Source: Rugalucina vietnamica (lineage: Eukaryota; Mollusca; Bivalvia; Lucinida; Lucinidae). Taken from it: a stretch of DNA of 64,000 bases. Location: the NCBI GenBank assembly GCA_964017185.1, contig OZ024882.1, forward strand, positions 37,434,488 through 37,498,487, read 5' to 3'. A program made the translations under genes and the position numbers. This document shows positions 39,801 through 54,800 of the stretch, piece by piece. Under the pieces are notes generated by a model. It saw only the letters and a program-made list of their open reading frames with translations, was not told where the DNA came from and searched no databases. Positions within the stretch are counted from its first letter, which is position 1. Every line of letters starts with the position of its first letter.

Positions 39801-42800
39801 CCAAGAAAAATATATCATAAGCTGAGTGAGCAGCTTTTCCCCAGCAGGCGGCCACTCAGCTACCCGAACATAACTAAAAATATGAAAACATATATAAGGC
39901 TCAAACAGCACAAAAATTCAACTACAAAACACAAAACCAGAGGACCAATGGTCCTGTAAACCCTCATCAGAGATCTGTTGTATATACCAAAAAAACATGT
40001 TTGAATATTACGGAAAATGGATCCAGTAAAGAGGCAGATGAAGCTCTGTGGCCATTTTTTTTTTTTGTTATAATCAATATCCTATCCATTTACCATTTTC
40101 CTGCGTCATTCCCTTCAAATGACATCTTAACAAAGGCATAGGCGACCTATGTTGACCTTGTCATAAAATAGGTCAAGGTCACCACAGGGTCATAATTTAT
40201 ATATACATTGAGTATTTGAGCCATCGATGCTTCATGCCAAGTTTCTTTGAAATCGGTCCACTGGTTCCAGAGAAGATTTTTGAAGAGTTTTTACCATATA
40301 TGGGCATGGTGGCCATCTTGGTTATGTGACATGGACTATTTATATACATGTACACATTGGTTACTCCCTCCTATAGATGCTTCGCATAAAATTTGGCTTT
40401 GATTGGCCAATTGGTTTCAGAGGAGAAGATGTTTGAATATTATGGAAATATACATGTATACTGACCCTGGGTGGGGGCATATAAGCTCCTGGGGACCAAT
40501 TGTTTTCAGGATCATTTATATTCAGACCTTTTCCTGCAAGACTTTTACTTTAAATAACATTTGAAAGTTTTCCCCATTTAAATACATTGGGGACCTATGT
40601 TGACCTTGCCGAAAAATAGGTCAAGGTCATTGCAGGGTCATGATTTATATACACATTGTAGTACTTGAGTCATTGATACTTCATGCCAAGTTGTGTTGAA
40701 ATGGGTCCACCGGTTCCAGAGAAGATTTTTGAAGGGTTTTAACCATATATGGCGGCCATCTTGGTCATGTGACCTGAAGTATTTATATATACACTGATTC
40801 CTCTTCCTGTAGATGTTTCAAATAAAATTTGGCTTTGATTGTCCAAGCAGTTTCAGAGAAGAAGATGTTTGAATATTATGGAGATATACGATATGTATAT
40901 TGCCCTGGGCAGCGGGCAGATGAGCACCTAGGGTCCATTTTTTTTTTTTCAGAATCATTAATATTCAATCCTACTACCCATTTCCTGCAAGATTAACCCT
41001 TTAAATGACATTTTAATAGTTTTCCCCATGGGAGACCTATGCTGACCTTGCCATAAAATAAGTAAAGGTCACCAAAGGGTCATGATTTATATATACATTG
41101 TACAACTTAGAGTCATTGATGTTTCATGCTAAGTTTCTTTGAAATCGGTCAAGTGGTTCCGGAGAAGATTTTTTAAGGGTTTTTACCATATATGAGCATG
41201 ACGGCCATCTTGGTCATGTGACCTGAATTATTCATATACATATTGGTTTCCCCTTCCTATAGCTGCATCATATAAAACTTGGCTTTGATTGGCCAAGCGG
41301 TTTCAGAGAAGAAGATCTTTGAAAATGGTGGATGACGATGGACAGACGGACGCTGGGTGTCTTCCTATCCTATAAGCTCACCTGTGAGCCTTCAGCTCAG
41401 GTGAGCTAACAATTAGAACCACAACAGAAACATCACCTTGGAACGATCAGTATTTACAAAATTACTGGGGGGCTTAAACCAGTTTTACAGGCACCTAACC
41501 TCACCCTCATCTTCTCCAGTGGTTCACAACATTTAGTCAGTTGTTTGGTCCTCGTGGTGAATCTCTAACTAGTCAATCAATTATCAAGGACAAATGAATT
41601 AATCATGTAAACTACCCTAAAGGGGTCGTCACACCTCAACGCAGACTTGCGTTAAGTTGCGAACATGAGTTCAGGAACATTCGTTTCAATAGGTTTGTCT
41701 GCGTTTCAATGCGTTGTAGAGCGTTGGTGTTCGCATGAATGCGTTAGCCTGCGTCTGCATTCATCAAGATGAGTCATACCTGCCAGAAAATGTCAAACAG
41801 AGGTGGCGAAAAAAAAAATTCGCATCCGTGCGTTTCGCTGCGTTCATCAATCGCAAGTCTTCGCAAAGCTTTCATTATCATGCGTAATTGTGCGTAAGGC
41901 TTCGCAACTAACTGTAAAATTGCATCACACAATCAGGCTAATTTGCATATCCACCGAAGAGCTGCGTTTCGTGGATGATTGCTTGCGCTGTTCAACGCAC
42001 TGTACCGAATATAAGCGCATTGTAGCGAATCGAATCCCACACAATGAAGCGAACTGTTGCGTTTAGTCAACAAACGCATACGAAGGGAAACTTAGACAAA
42101 CGGATTCATGCAAATTGCAAATTGTAGCGTTGTAAATATATGTGTATAGAAATTTCGTAAAAAATAAATTTAACAATTATTAGACGTTATGAAAAAAGAA
42201 AAAAAAAATGCAGATCAAACTTCAAACTGTGCAAAGTTCATATCAAAGTGGACTGAGAAATGGCGTCCGATCCAAAAATTCAGAAATTAATTTTTAACAT
42301 TCCCGAATTTTGGACAAAAATAGATTTCTATGAACCATTTGCGATCTATTGCTAAATATGGGATATCATCGTTTGAATTTAGGATATCATAAAATGAATT
42401 AAGGACATCTTGAAATGATTTTAGAAAATCGTAAAGTTATGTCTGGTCACTGCTGAATAGCATCTTTACCAGGACTGTGCTTGCAGCAAGGGAAATGTCC
42501 GAAAACCAAAATTTCGGAATTCTATCCCCGCTGGAAACAATTCGCTGAAGCTCGCATGTCTGCGCTCTTGACCGCTCCTTAGCGCATCATAAGCCTGAGG
42601 AAATAATTCTGTTTACTTTCAATATACCCTCGATATCGTCGTTAAACTATCGATCGACCTTAAATTTACCTTGATACTTATACGCGCTTATATTTATTTT
42701 TAGCCAGAGAGTGACAACGAAGTATTTTTGGATCGATGACCTTGAGTTTGCTTCGTTTACAATGTAATCAGATATTTAGCATGTGTGATCAGCCATCGTT

Positions 42801-45800
42801 GTTTTCGTCAAATCATCCAAACATAAAAGTCATAGTTGTTACTTGGTGGTTATAATTGAGCCGCCTCGTGGGAAAACCAACAATGTGGTTTTCGAACAGG
42901 TCTGACACTAACCAGCCTGTACAAGCACAGAAAATAGCCAGAAGCTTGAAATTTTGGATTTAACTTGAGTAGAAGAGGAATTGTACTATCCGAGCAGCAA
43001 AAACAAAGGCGCTGATCAGCTTCGCGGTTACCGCGAAGCTGATCTGCATCTTTGTTTTCGCCTATGCCGATTGTTGGTTTTCCCATGAGGCGGCTCATAT
43101 GCCGTCAGGACATCCGCTTGTTGGCTCATTTGCTCATGCACACCAACAACATAAGTATAATAGTAACTGTGTCACATTACGAAAACTTGCCCATGAGTTA
43201 TACAGATTTTAAATATTTTTGCTAAAAAACATCGAATGTCGAACCACGTTAGAACCGCCTCGCCGAGACCCATAATCTATGTTTTTGAGCAAAAATAAGA
43301 AAAATGGGTATAGCCCTGCATATCCCAGTTTTGCTATATAAAAGGTTAACGCGGACATGTTTTCGTGATGGACTCTCTCAGCTTCTGAACACCATATTGC
43401 ACATGAGGCTTTTCCGTAGACAACTTCTCGGACCAGCGATGTCATGTTTCAGATTTTATTTCAAATACTTGATGGTATTAGAAAGAGGGGAACTGAACTT
43501 CCGTAAGACAACATGAAGATTTGTCTGACATTAAACCCCAAAGCTAATCGAATTGACCGAACGATTTGTTGTGTTAACGGCTGTGTTAAACGAAGACAAA
43601 GACTAGAAACAATGTAAATTTTAACCCAGCTGTCGTGTAAAACCACATAGAGGACCATGTACATACTTGACAGACGTTTTGCGTAGTGAAACAGTGTCGT
43701 AGGGTGATCTAGGGGAAGAGCATCAGACTCCGTATCGAGACCCCCAAATGCGGCGGCGTGTTGTGTCATTGAGCAAGACTCATTAACTCGCCTGCAGCTA
43801 TGTCTCCGTCTCGACACAAAATGGACATTTGTTGACTGGGATGTTAAGCCATTACCAGTCTGACAAAACTAACCATCAATCTACTATCTTCAACTTATCT
43901 TTACACTGATTCATTTGTCGCTGGCATGTCGGCTTTTTAATTAACAGATACAACTATTTATTATCATTTCTCTCCCTCTTGAAATTCAAAAGGGAATAAC
44001 TTTAAAAGGCATAAAGACAAGTTTCAACTAGAATGTCCATCATAACCATGGTAAACAAATATTAAGATAATATCCAGGGGTGTCCAAATCATTTTCTCTT
44101 GTAGCAAAATTAAAAACCCTTGTAGCAAAAGTTCAAACCATTTGCTCCCCCCCCCCCAACCATCCCCCCCCCCAAAAAAAAATAAATAAGGAAGAAGGGT
44201 GGGCTGAGATCAGGTGGGCTTTGACTTTTGCACAGACCCTGTCCCTTCCCTCCCCCCACCCCCACAAACACTACATACAATAGATTCTTGGGCTTGAAAC
44301 AGTAGGGAGAGTTTCGACAAAATTTACATATAGCAGTTATTATTGTCAAAAATAAAAGACAGTTTCACATGTCTTCTTAACTTTCACATGTCTTCTTAAC
44401 AAAAAATTGATTGATTGATTGATTGGGGTTTAACGTCCCACCAACAGCTAAGGTCATATGGAGACAAGACCTCGGTTTATAGTCCCATCCGACAGACTGG
44501 AGAAGCCCAGGATCCAACCTGCGACCCCTGGTTTACAAAGCGAGTGACATTACCACTGCACCACGGAGGCTTCCTTAACAAAAGAAGATATAAGTCTATG
44601 CAAGATATGTTTTGCAAATTTATTTTAGCAAACCAGATAAGAAATGCGCAACAGTAAAGTGAAAATATAATGAAAACACTAATTGTAACATTTTCCCAAA
44701 AACTTTTGACTCACTTTTACTTAGAATCTACTGTCTCTCCTATTGAATTGCATTGAGTTGCTTCCCTTGTAGTAATTTATACTTGCACTAAAACGTTGTG
44801 AGTTTGACACAAAACATATATGATCGTACTTGTTTAACCTAAAACTGATTTTAAAAAAAATATGCACCGCAGGCCTATGAACCAGCAAGTCAAAAATCAA
44901 GCATCAATGCTCTCTTTTAATTCCCGCCAAAATGTCATTTTCTGTTTATTCCCGCCAAAATATCATTTATGTCAATGAACTTGACCTGAATTAAATTAGG
45001 TCATGCTTCATTACACACAGGTAAATTTGCCCAGGGCATGGAGATTAAGTTTATTGTCTCGAGTGGCAGGTCAGGGTATGCTATAATCCCCCGATGTGTT
45101 CAAGCGTATCGATCGCCTGCTGTTACGTAATGTTGTGTCTGTATAGGTGCGAAAACAATGAGAGTTTGTAAAAATAAAGGTGTCAGTGGGGGTTTATACT
45201 GGTTCCCGCATTACGATAGGCAAGATCAATACCTTCTATCTGAACCACAGTACCAGTTAATGATAATCAGAGGCTCAATACAGGATAAAAACCAAGGCCA
45301 GGTAAGGAAATAGCAAAATTGTCACATTTTTGACAAAATCGCATGAAATTCGCAAAACTATCATTCGCATTTTTTAGGATTCAATTTGCAAAAAAAATGC
45401 GAAAATGCGACAGATGGACATCCCTGAATATCAAAAATAATCTCTGGGGTCGAGGCTCATGTTCCTATTGAACGACCTTATATAGTTTTATATTTGTGAC
45501 AACCATGCTAAATAATGACCAGTCATTGTTGAATTGTGGTTCAGGGTGCGCATTTTATTCCATTCACTATACGGTGTTGTGTACTTGTGTTACAAAGTAT
45601 TCATATTTTCCTTCAAGTTAAACGAGGTTTCAGACTCGCAGCTATCTCTGATGTTGAGAAAACCAAACTTCGACGTAAATGTTGACAAAACTTCGACGTA
45701 AAAATTTTCAAAGTCAGTGGACCGTGAAATATAGGTCAAGGGCACCGGGTTAAGGTGCGTGCTTGAAGGGTATGTCAAGGACAATTACTATGCAAGGTTT

Positions 45801-48800
45801 CAGACTTGCAGCTATCTCTGATGTCGAGAAAACCAAACTTCGACGTAAAAATTTTCAAAGTCAGTGGACCGTGTAATATAGCTCAAGGGCACCGGGTTAA
45901 CGTGCGTGCTGGAAGGGTATGTCAAGGACAATTACTATGCAAGGTTTCAGACTTGCAGCTATCACTGATGTCGAGAAAACCAAACTTCGACGTAAATTTT
46001 TTCAAAGTCAGTGGACCGTGAAATATAGATCAAGGGCACTGGGTCAAGGTGCGTGCTTGAAGGGTATGTCAAGGACAATTACTATGCAAGGTTTCAGACT
46101 CGCAGCTATCTCTGATGTTGAGAAAACCAAACTTCGACGTAAAATTTTTCAAAGTCAGTGGACCGTGAAATATAGGTCAAGGGCACCGGGTCAAGGTGCG
46201 TGCTTGAAGGGTATGTCAAGGACAATTACTATGCAAGGTTTCAGACTCGCAGCTATCTCTGATGTTGAGAAAACCAAACTTCGACGTAAATGTTGACAAA
46301 ACTTCGACGTAAAAATTTTCAAAGTCAGTGGACCGTGAAATATAGGTCAAGGGCACCGGGTTAAGGTGCGTGCTTGAAGGGTATGTCAGGGACAATAACT
46401 ATGCAAGGTTTCAGACTCGCAGCTATCTCTGATGTCGAGAAAACCAAACTTCGACGTAAATGTTGACGGACGAACGAACGAACGAACGGACGTACAGAAA
46501 TTTGGACTCTTATATCGCACCCTGCTATAAGCAGGTGCGATAAAAACTGGATGGATTGTTTACAGTAAACCCATTACAAAAACATGGCCATGCAATACAG
46601 AGATTTTTTTTCAGTGGTGAATATTGAAATTTCACCAAACAAAAAATAAAATTCTTAATATTTTTGCTCAAACATACATTGTGGGTACACGTTAGAACCG
46701 AATACCCACAAGGTATGTTTTGGATCAAAAATAAGAAAATTAGGTATACCCCTAAAAGCGGGGTTGAAGATGCATGGTATCCATGACGGACATGTTTTCC
46801 TGATGCTTTTGTATGTGTTCAGTTAAACAAAGCGCCTTTGAGGACAAAATTCCACTTGCATATTCTTAATATTTAAATGCGATTCAGTAGCATGGCCTGT
46901 CAACGGTCACATTTTGGTCTGTGTTTCGAAGGCTGGACAATGCATGTCACAAGAAGATGACAATATACAATGCAAGCATTATAGTCATAACGCACCAGTC
47001 ATTTGTAATCACGCCTCACCTACGGGGAAGGGTGAGGGATAGCCGGTCTAAAGTGCGGGACAGTTTTTCATTGTCCTGGAAATGCAGGGGAAATGATGGG
47101 GTTTGGGTATTAAGATCCCCACCCCAAGGAGATTTTCTATCGTGAAGGGCAGGACGAATAGCACGGTTTCGACTAGTGGTCTCTAGCTGAGGGCATTGAA
47201 AACTCTGGAAAGTCATAATCCCCACCCTTCCCCGTAGGTTGGGGAGCTGTGGTTACACAAGAATGCTGGACACAGTTTGTGAATCGTTGAAAATTCGCCA
47301 TAACCAAGTCTGACGAAAAATTTTTGTAGGACGATTGGATTGATATCGGTGTCCGTCATTCTAATAGCGACTGGCTGCACCAATCTTCTTTCTGCATCCA
47401 CTGGGTTTGTTCATAAAATTGTGGCTAGAATAATTGAATGTCCTGGTTGATTATCCAGCCTGATCATGGTTTTATGGGACACAATGTTTCCAATCTCACT
47501 GTGGTCAGGTCGACGATGTTAAAATTAATCTTTTAGAAGCCTCCGTGGTGCAGTGGTTAAGTCACTCACTTTGTTATCAAGAGTTCGGAAAAAAATTAAT
47601 CTTATTTTCATCATGGGCAGACATGGTAATATGACGGCTTTCGTAACGAACCTAACGGAAGCCTTATGACTTATTCAATCTGTTCCCCATGACAATGACA
47701 TGAATGGCCATGTTGACACATTTATTTCAAGGTCGCGAGAGGCAGAATGAGTTGGTTTAAAAATATCACAGTGTATTCATTTAGGAAACTACGCGTCTAA
47801 AAATATATGACCGATTTACTACGACCCGATAGCTAAAAATAAACACTGATGGATCGATCTAGGTTGATGTAAATAATATACGAAAGTAAAGGGAATATTT
47901 TCCAGAGGTGTATCATAGGTGGATTAAACAAATATAACTTGTGCAGCCCAACGCATTTCATTTATGAGCGTCAATATTCGTAACCATTTGCAACAAAGCG
48001 CAACCCTGCGTTTTCTGTTCGTTAAAAGGATTTATTACAGGATTTGATAACACATTTTCAAAACTTTCGTCAAGAAAACGCAAAAGATAACAGTTTTTCC
48101 ATTTTCGCAAGTCTGCGTTAGAGAAATTAGTATAGGTGTGACGACCCCTTAAAGAATCAAAAACAAGGACTCAACAGATTCAGTAAGCTGTCTGACGATG
48201 GAGATCCCTGGGCACCGAATAACTTACTGAAATCCGGAACAAAAGAAAAACCCAGATGAACCCCTATGAGCCAAGCAACAGACAAGAAGCTCCGGCCCAA
48301 ACCAACTAAAATGAATAGCTTTATGTCGGGGCCTTCATAGAGCCTGACGTCAGACCCACTGGCATGCAATTAAAGAGGGCAGCCTCGTTATCAACCATGA
48401 TTGGGTTAAAAACTAAGCATGCAGACTGTCGCATAACATTTAAGTTATAACCTATACGTCTGTAATGTGTTATGATTTTTCTGAAATGAAAAGAAAAAAT
48501 CATTTCTTCCTATAAGTTTCTTCAATTTGTAAACCAAGTCACCATAAAATTCTGGTTCCCAAAGGCCCTCATGTAAAATATCTGAAGTTTCTTTTTCTTA
48601 CAATTATTTGTTAATACATTTATATCTTATTTTTTTCTAAAACAGTGGGTCATGGTTCTAAAACAGTAAAACAAAAAAAAATTACTTACATATGTTTGTA
48701 TTTGTAAATATATTTGAAAGAGACATATTCTTAAATCCTGATCTATGTTACAATATTGACCCATCTTTTCTCTAATATTGTAGGTCAGTTAATTTGGAGG

Positions 48801-51800
48801 GTCAATCAGGCAAGGGTAAACAAAGTTAACATTTTTATTTTTGGCCTATAGTACTATACCTAGCTTATTCTCTATTTTGCACTGCCACAATGGGTTGGGA
48901 CCCTATTTTAATTTCGGTCTTACCTAATTTTTCTCTGATATTATATGTAAGTTTAGCCAGCTCCGTGTTTCCAGTAGCTATCATAGCCTTCTCCTTGGTG
49001 AGCTCCTCCATACTGTTGTGTATGTTCCTGATCACATCCTCCTGTGAGCTACGGATAGTCTGTTGATGACTCACCAACTCTGTCTGACTCTCATATAACT
49101 TTCTCACCGTGTCTGTTGTCATAGAGTGTAACTGCTCCTGACCCTCCTGTCAGTGAAAGAAAAACTTCTTGCACACTAGTTAGAGACATCATATATATTA
49201 CACAGGGTCAGAAATGTTTCATCATCCAAATCTCGTTCAGGGCACCAAATCGAAATTATGGCAAAAATACTGTAACCCAACCTTTTTCATGGCTATTTAT
49301 TTTCGATATTTTAGTAACAGGGACATATTCGTAGTGATTTATTTTCGCGGATAAAAAAACTGAAAAAATAATTTTCGCGATTTGTCATGCTCTGGCCCAT
49401 ATAAAGTATGTCTTACTTTATAATACTAGATTTATTTTGACTGCCTCATGAGAGATTGGTCATCAAAGAGCGGAAGATAATCTCCCAACGAAAGAAGGCA
49501 ATTATTAATGGCTGGGCTTGAACACAAACAATGACAAACATACCAATGATTGCCGTTGTTGACATTGTTTGTGAATGAAACCATGATTAATAAATTGAAA
49601 CTCAATATTTTTTAAAGTTTTACCTTTACTGTGTTTTTATTGCAAGTTTTATTCACATTTTATTCAATTTATGTTTAACAGAATCTTATGAGCTGCATGT
49701 GACATATGTACATGAAATGTTTTACAAATTTTCTGCCTTCTTCATTGGCTATTAATACCCCATAGTTGTATCAATGTACATGTATGTCAACATTTATTCT
49801 CGCGAGGCAGAAAAAATCGCAAGAATTAAATTGCTCACGAAAAAAGTTTGGTTTATAGTATCAGAATAATGTCCGTTTTCTTCATGATGGAGGACATCAT
49901 GCGAAGTATTAAGGAAAAACTAGCGCCTTAGAGGATGCAACAAAAAGAAAATTGAACTAGAAAATGTGTTTATGAAACACTATGCCCCCAACTGGTAAGT
50001 CACTTTCAAGATGTAATAAGAGCTGTCGCAGGACAGCGTGCTCGACTGCCTCTGACCTTTGTCAAGCATAAGGCCAAACCCGACCAGTAACCCAAAGCAT
50101 TATGCTCACATCTTTTTTGCCTTGATGCAATAAGGCAAAATCACAACCATGAAAGTTAACTACCTAAGATTTAAAGGTCTCACTCATATTGTGAAAGAAG
50201 TGTGTTCATATACCAACTGAGTGCCAAGACACAAGGCAAAATCACTGAACCGTGAAAAAAGGTCACACTGACCTATAAGTATTGCAGGGTCAAAGGTCTA
50301 GTGATACTTACTCATAATGTGAAAGAAAAATGATCATATACCCATTCAGTGTTGAGATATAAAGCAAAATCATGAAATTAAGTCATATTGACCTACAAGT
50401 ATGTTTGGGTTAAAGGTGTGGTCATACTCATTCATAATCAGAAAGAAGTATGAAAAAATACTAACTGAGTGTTGAGATATAAGGCAAAATCACTGAACCA
50501 TGAAATTAGGTCACAGTGACCCAGGACTACTTTATGGTCAAAGGTCTTGTCTACTCATACTTATCGTGAAAGAAGTATGTTCATATACCAATTGAGTGCC
50601 GAGATATAAAGGAAAATCACTGAACCGTGAAATTAGGTCATATTGACCTAGGACTACTTTAGGGTCAAAGGTCTTGTCATACGCAAACATAGTGTGAAAG
50701 AAGTTTGTTCATAAACCACTTGAGTGCCGAGATATAAGGCAAAGTCACTGAACCGTGAAATTAGGTCACAGTGACCTATAAGTATATTGGGGTCAAAGGT
50801 CTGGTCATACTCACTCATAATCTGAAAAAAGTATGAAAATATACTAATTGAGTGTCAAGATATAAGGCAAAATCACTGAACCGTGAAATTAGGTCACAGT
50901 GACCTAGGACTACTTCAGGGTCAAAGGTCTTGTCATACGCATTCATACTTTGAAAGAAGTTTGTTCATAAACCATTTGAGTACCGAGATATAAGACAAAA
51001 ATCACTGAAGCGTGAAATTAGGTCACAGTGACCTGTAAGTATATTGGGGTCAAAGGTCTGGTCATACTCACTCATAATCTGAAAAAAGTATGAAAATATA
51101 CTAATCGAGTGTCAAGATATAAGGCAAAATCACTGAACCGTGAAATTAGGTCACAGTGACCTAGGACTACTTCAGGGTCAAAGGTCTTGTCATACGCAAA
51201 CATACTTTGAAAGAAGTTTGTTCATAAACCATTTGAGTACCGAGATATAAGGCAAAATCACTGAACCGTGAAATTAGGTCACAGTGACCTATAAGTATAT
51301 TGGGGTCAAAGGTCTGGTCATACTCACTCATAATCTGAAAAAAGTATGAAAATATACTAATTGAGTGTCAAGATATAAGGCAAAATCACTGAACCGTGAA
51401 ATTAGGTCACAGTGGCCTATAAGTATATTGGGGTCAAAGGCCTGGTCATACTAACTCATAATCTGAAAGAAGTAAGAAAATATACTAATTGAGTGTCAAG
51501 ATATAAGGCAAAATCACTGAACCATGGAAAGTAGGTAAACCTACCCTTACCGTCATGACACACAAGTCAGTGTCACAAAGTCAAAAGATGAATGACCAAC
51601 CATCCTCCTAAGTTGTTTCTATTAAGAAATAAAAAGAAAAAAAAAATCGAGGAGTTCTAGATTTTGACCTCTAGCCCCTCCCCCTGACTCCGACCCAGAG
51701 GTCCGATGTCATGGAACCTAAAGTGTATGAAGTATGAATGCTTTATGATAAGTTGTTGTCAAGATATGCCTCCTTGTAAAAGTTACACAGCAGTACATCT

Positions 51801-54800
51801 ATTTTTTAGTGTTCTAGTTTTTAACCTCCAGCCCCACCCCACAGGCATGGACCCAGGGGCCCGATGCCATGGAATGAAACTCAACCCTACAGGGTACCTA
51901 TGGTCCGAGTATGAAAGCCCTCTGATAAAAAATTTCAAGATATAGACTTCTAGAATACTATATCACAGAAAAGCCATTATTATTAATGGTGTTCTAGATT
52001 TTAACCTCTAGCCCCACCCCCTGGCATGGACCCAGGGATCTGATGCCATGGAATGAAAGCCAACCCTACAGGGTGTCAATGGCCCAAGTATCAATGCTTT
52101 CTGATGAGTGGTTGTCAAGATATGGACTTCTAGAAAACTTTAACATAAGAATTGCCATTTTTGAAGGTGTTCTAGATTTTAACCTCCAGCCCCACCCCCT
52201 GGCCTGGACCCAGGGGCCCGATGCCATGGAATGAAAGCTAACCCTACAGGGTATCTATGGTCCAAGTATGAATGCTTTCTGATGAGTGGTTGTCAAGATA
52301 TGGACTTCTAGAAAACTTTAACACAAGTGTGACGCGCACGCGCACGGGAACGCGCACGGGAACGGGAACGGGAACGTGGACGACCGGGGTGACTGCAATA
52401 GCTCTATGCACTTCGTGCAGTCGAGCTAAAAATGTCGAAAAAATGACTAAGTTCAAATTGTAATAAAAAAGTGACAAAAATTAATCTCAGGAGTATATCC
52501 TAACCACATGCATATCTTCAAAGCATGGTCACAATGTCTGCAAAGTTTCAAAAGTATCGGTATTAAATTGTAGGAGGAGTTGCGCACACAAGATACCCTC
52601 TATCCATTCACTAAAATGCCCGAAAAAATGACTAACTTCAAATTGTGAAAAAAAATGACAAAAAATAATCCAAGGATTATATCCAAACCACATGCATATC
52701 TTCAGGCCATGCTCATAACACATGTAAAGTTTTAAATGAATTGGCATGAAACTGTAGGAGAAGTTGCGCACACAAAGTACAAACTGCCCATTCACTTTCA
52801 TTGTGAAAATGCCCGAAAAATGGCTAAGTTCAAATTGCGAAAAAAGAGACAAAAATTAATCTGAGGATTATATCCAAACCACATGCATATCTTCAAAGCA
52901 TGGTCACAACATCTGTAAAGTTTCAAGAGAATCAGAATATAAGAGCTGTCGCAGGACAGCGTAGCTCGCCTGACTTGTGCTTCGCCACTAAATTTATCAA
53001 AATCTATGACCCATGACCTTGACCTCAAGGTCGCTCAGGTGGGTCGTAAAAGCATAAAATTTCAACTTGATCCATCAACATGTTCAAGAGATATAGACTT
53101 CTAACAACTTTAACGAAAAACTTCAACAAAAAATTTCTAAATCTGTGACCTTGATCTCACGGTCACCCAAGGTGGGTCATGATGGTACTCCATAAAACTT
53201 CAGACCAATATCTTCAAACATGCAAAGCATCAACTTGATCCATCAACATGTTCAAGAGATATAGACTTCTTAAATCTTTAATGAAAAACTTAAACATAAA
53301 ATTTCTAAGTACGGGACCTTGACCTCAAGGTCACCCAGGGTGGACCACGATGGTACTGCATAAAACTTCAGACCAATATCTACCAACATGCAAAGTATCA
53401 ACTTGATCCATCAACATGTTCAAGAGCTATTGACTTCTAAAAACTTTAATGAAAAACTTTAACATAAAATTTCTAAGTCTGTGACCTTGACCTCAAGGTC
53501 ACCCAGGATGGGTCATGATGGTACTGCATAAAACTTCAGACCAATATCTACCAATATGCAAAGTATCAACTTGATATATCTACATGTTCAAGAGATATAG
53601 ACTTCTAAAAACTTTAACCGAAAGTATGATGCGGACGCACACGTAAACGTACCGGTAAACGCGGACAACCGAGGTGACAACAATAGCTCTAAGCACTTCT
53701 TGCAGGCGAGCTAAAAACTGTAGGAGGAGTTGCGCACACAAGGTACCCACTATCTATTCACTTTATCAAGAGTTAAAAAGGGAAATAACTCTCACAGAAT
53801 GGGCCCCTAGCCCCTTGAATTTACCTGAAAGAAAAAATACGGGTCCTCTTAATTTTGATATACAAACTACATACCAAATTTCAAGATCCTAGCTCTAACG
53901 TTCCTGACCGAGTGCTAAGCGTTACTCACGCATCACAGACTGACTGCACTGGACACCACTGGACTGGACAGACCCAAACCAATATGCCCCCTCATAAAAA
54001 TGGGTAGACCAGTCTGTCTTATATGTCATAGACAGTCAAAAGATGCCAGTGACACATGGCACAAGAATTGTCTATCCCATCACAAAATTATGCTGGTTTC
54101 TTTATTTTCCCATACTTTAGGATGTTATGACAGAATCTTACAATCTTACAGCTAAAGTATTACTAAAGACTTTCTCTGGTACTCAAGAGAAGGTATACTG
54201 CAGTCCAGCACCAGTTCTGGATTGCTGTTCAGCACAATACCTGTTACTGCAGTCCAGCACCACCAGTCCTGGACTACTGTCCAGCACAATACCTGTTACT
54301 GCAGTCCAGCACCAGTTCTGGATTGCTGTTCAGCATAATACCTGTTACTGCTGTCCAGCACCAGTTCTGGATTGCTGTTCAGCACAATACCTGTTACTGC
54401 AGTCCAGCACCAGTTCTGGATTGCTGTTCAGCACAATAACTGTTACTGCAGTCCAGAGCCACTTCTGGATTGCTGTTCAGCACAATACCTGTTCCTGCTG
54501 TCCAGCACCAGTTATGGACTGCTGTTCAGCACAATACCAGTTACTGCAGTCCAGCACAAGTTTTGGACTGCTGTCCAGTACAATACCTGTAACTGCTGCC
54601 CAGCACCAGTTCTGGATTGCTGTTCAGCACAATACCTCTTACTGCTGTCCAGCACCAGTTCTGGACTGCTGCTCAGCACAATACCTGTTACTGCTGTCCA
54701 GCACAAGTTTTGGACTGCTGTCCAGCACAATACCTGTTACTGCAGTCCAGCACCAGTTCTGGACCGCTGTTCAGCACAATACCTGTTACTGCTGTCCAGC

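Larger units (their letters stand above)
41621..48149. mobile_element. 6.5-kb PIF/Harbinger-like element with TAA target duplication
   Basis: TIR AGGGGTCGTCACACC at 41621-41635 and inverted at 48135-48149. TAA flanks both ends (41618-41620 and 48150-48152). Subterminal 'aacgcagacttgcg' occurs near both ends. No recognisable transposase; the interior holds SINEs, MITEs and a minisatellite. Confidence 0.78.
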
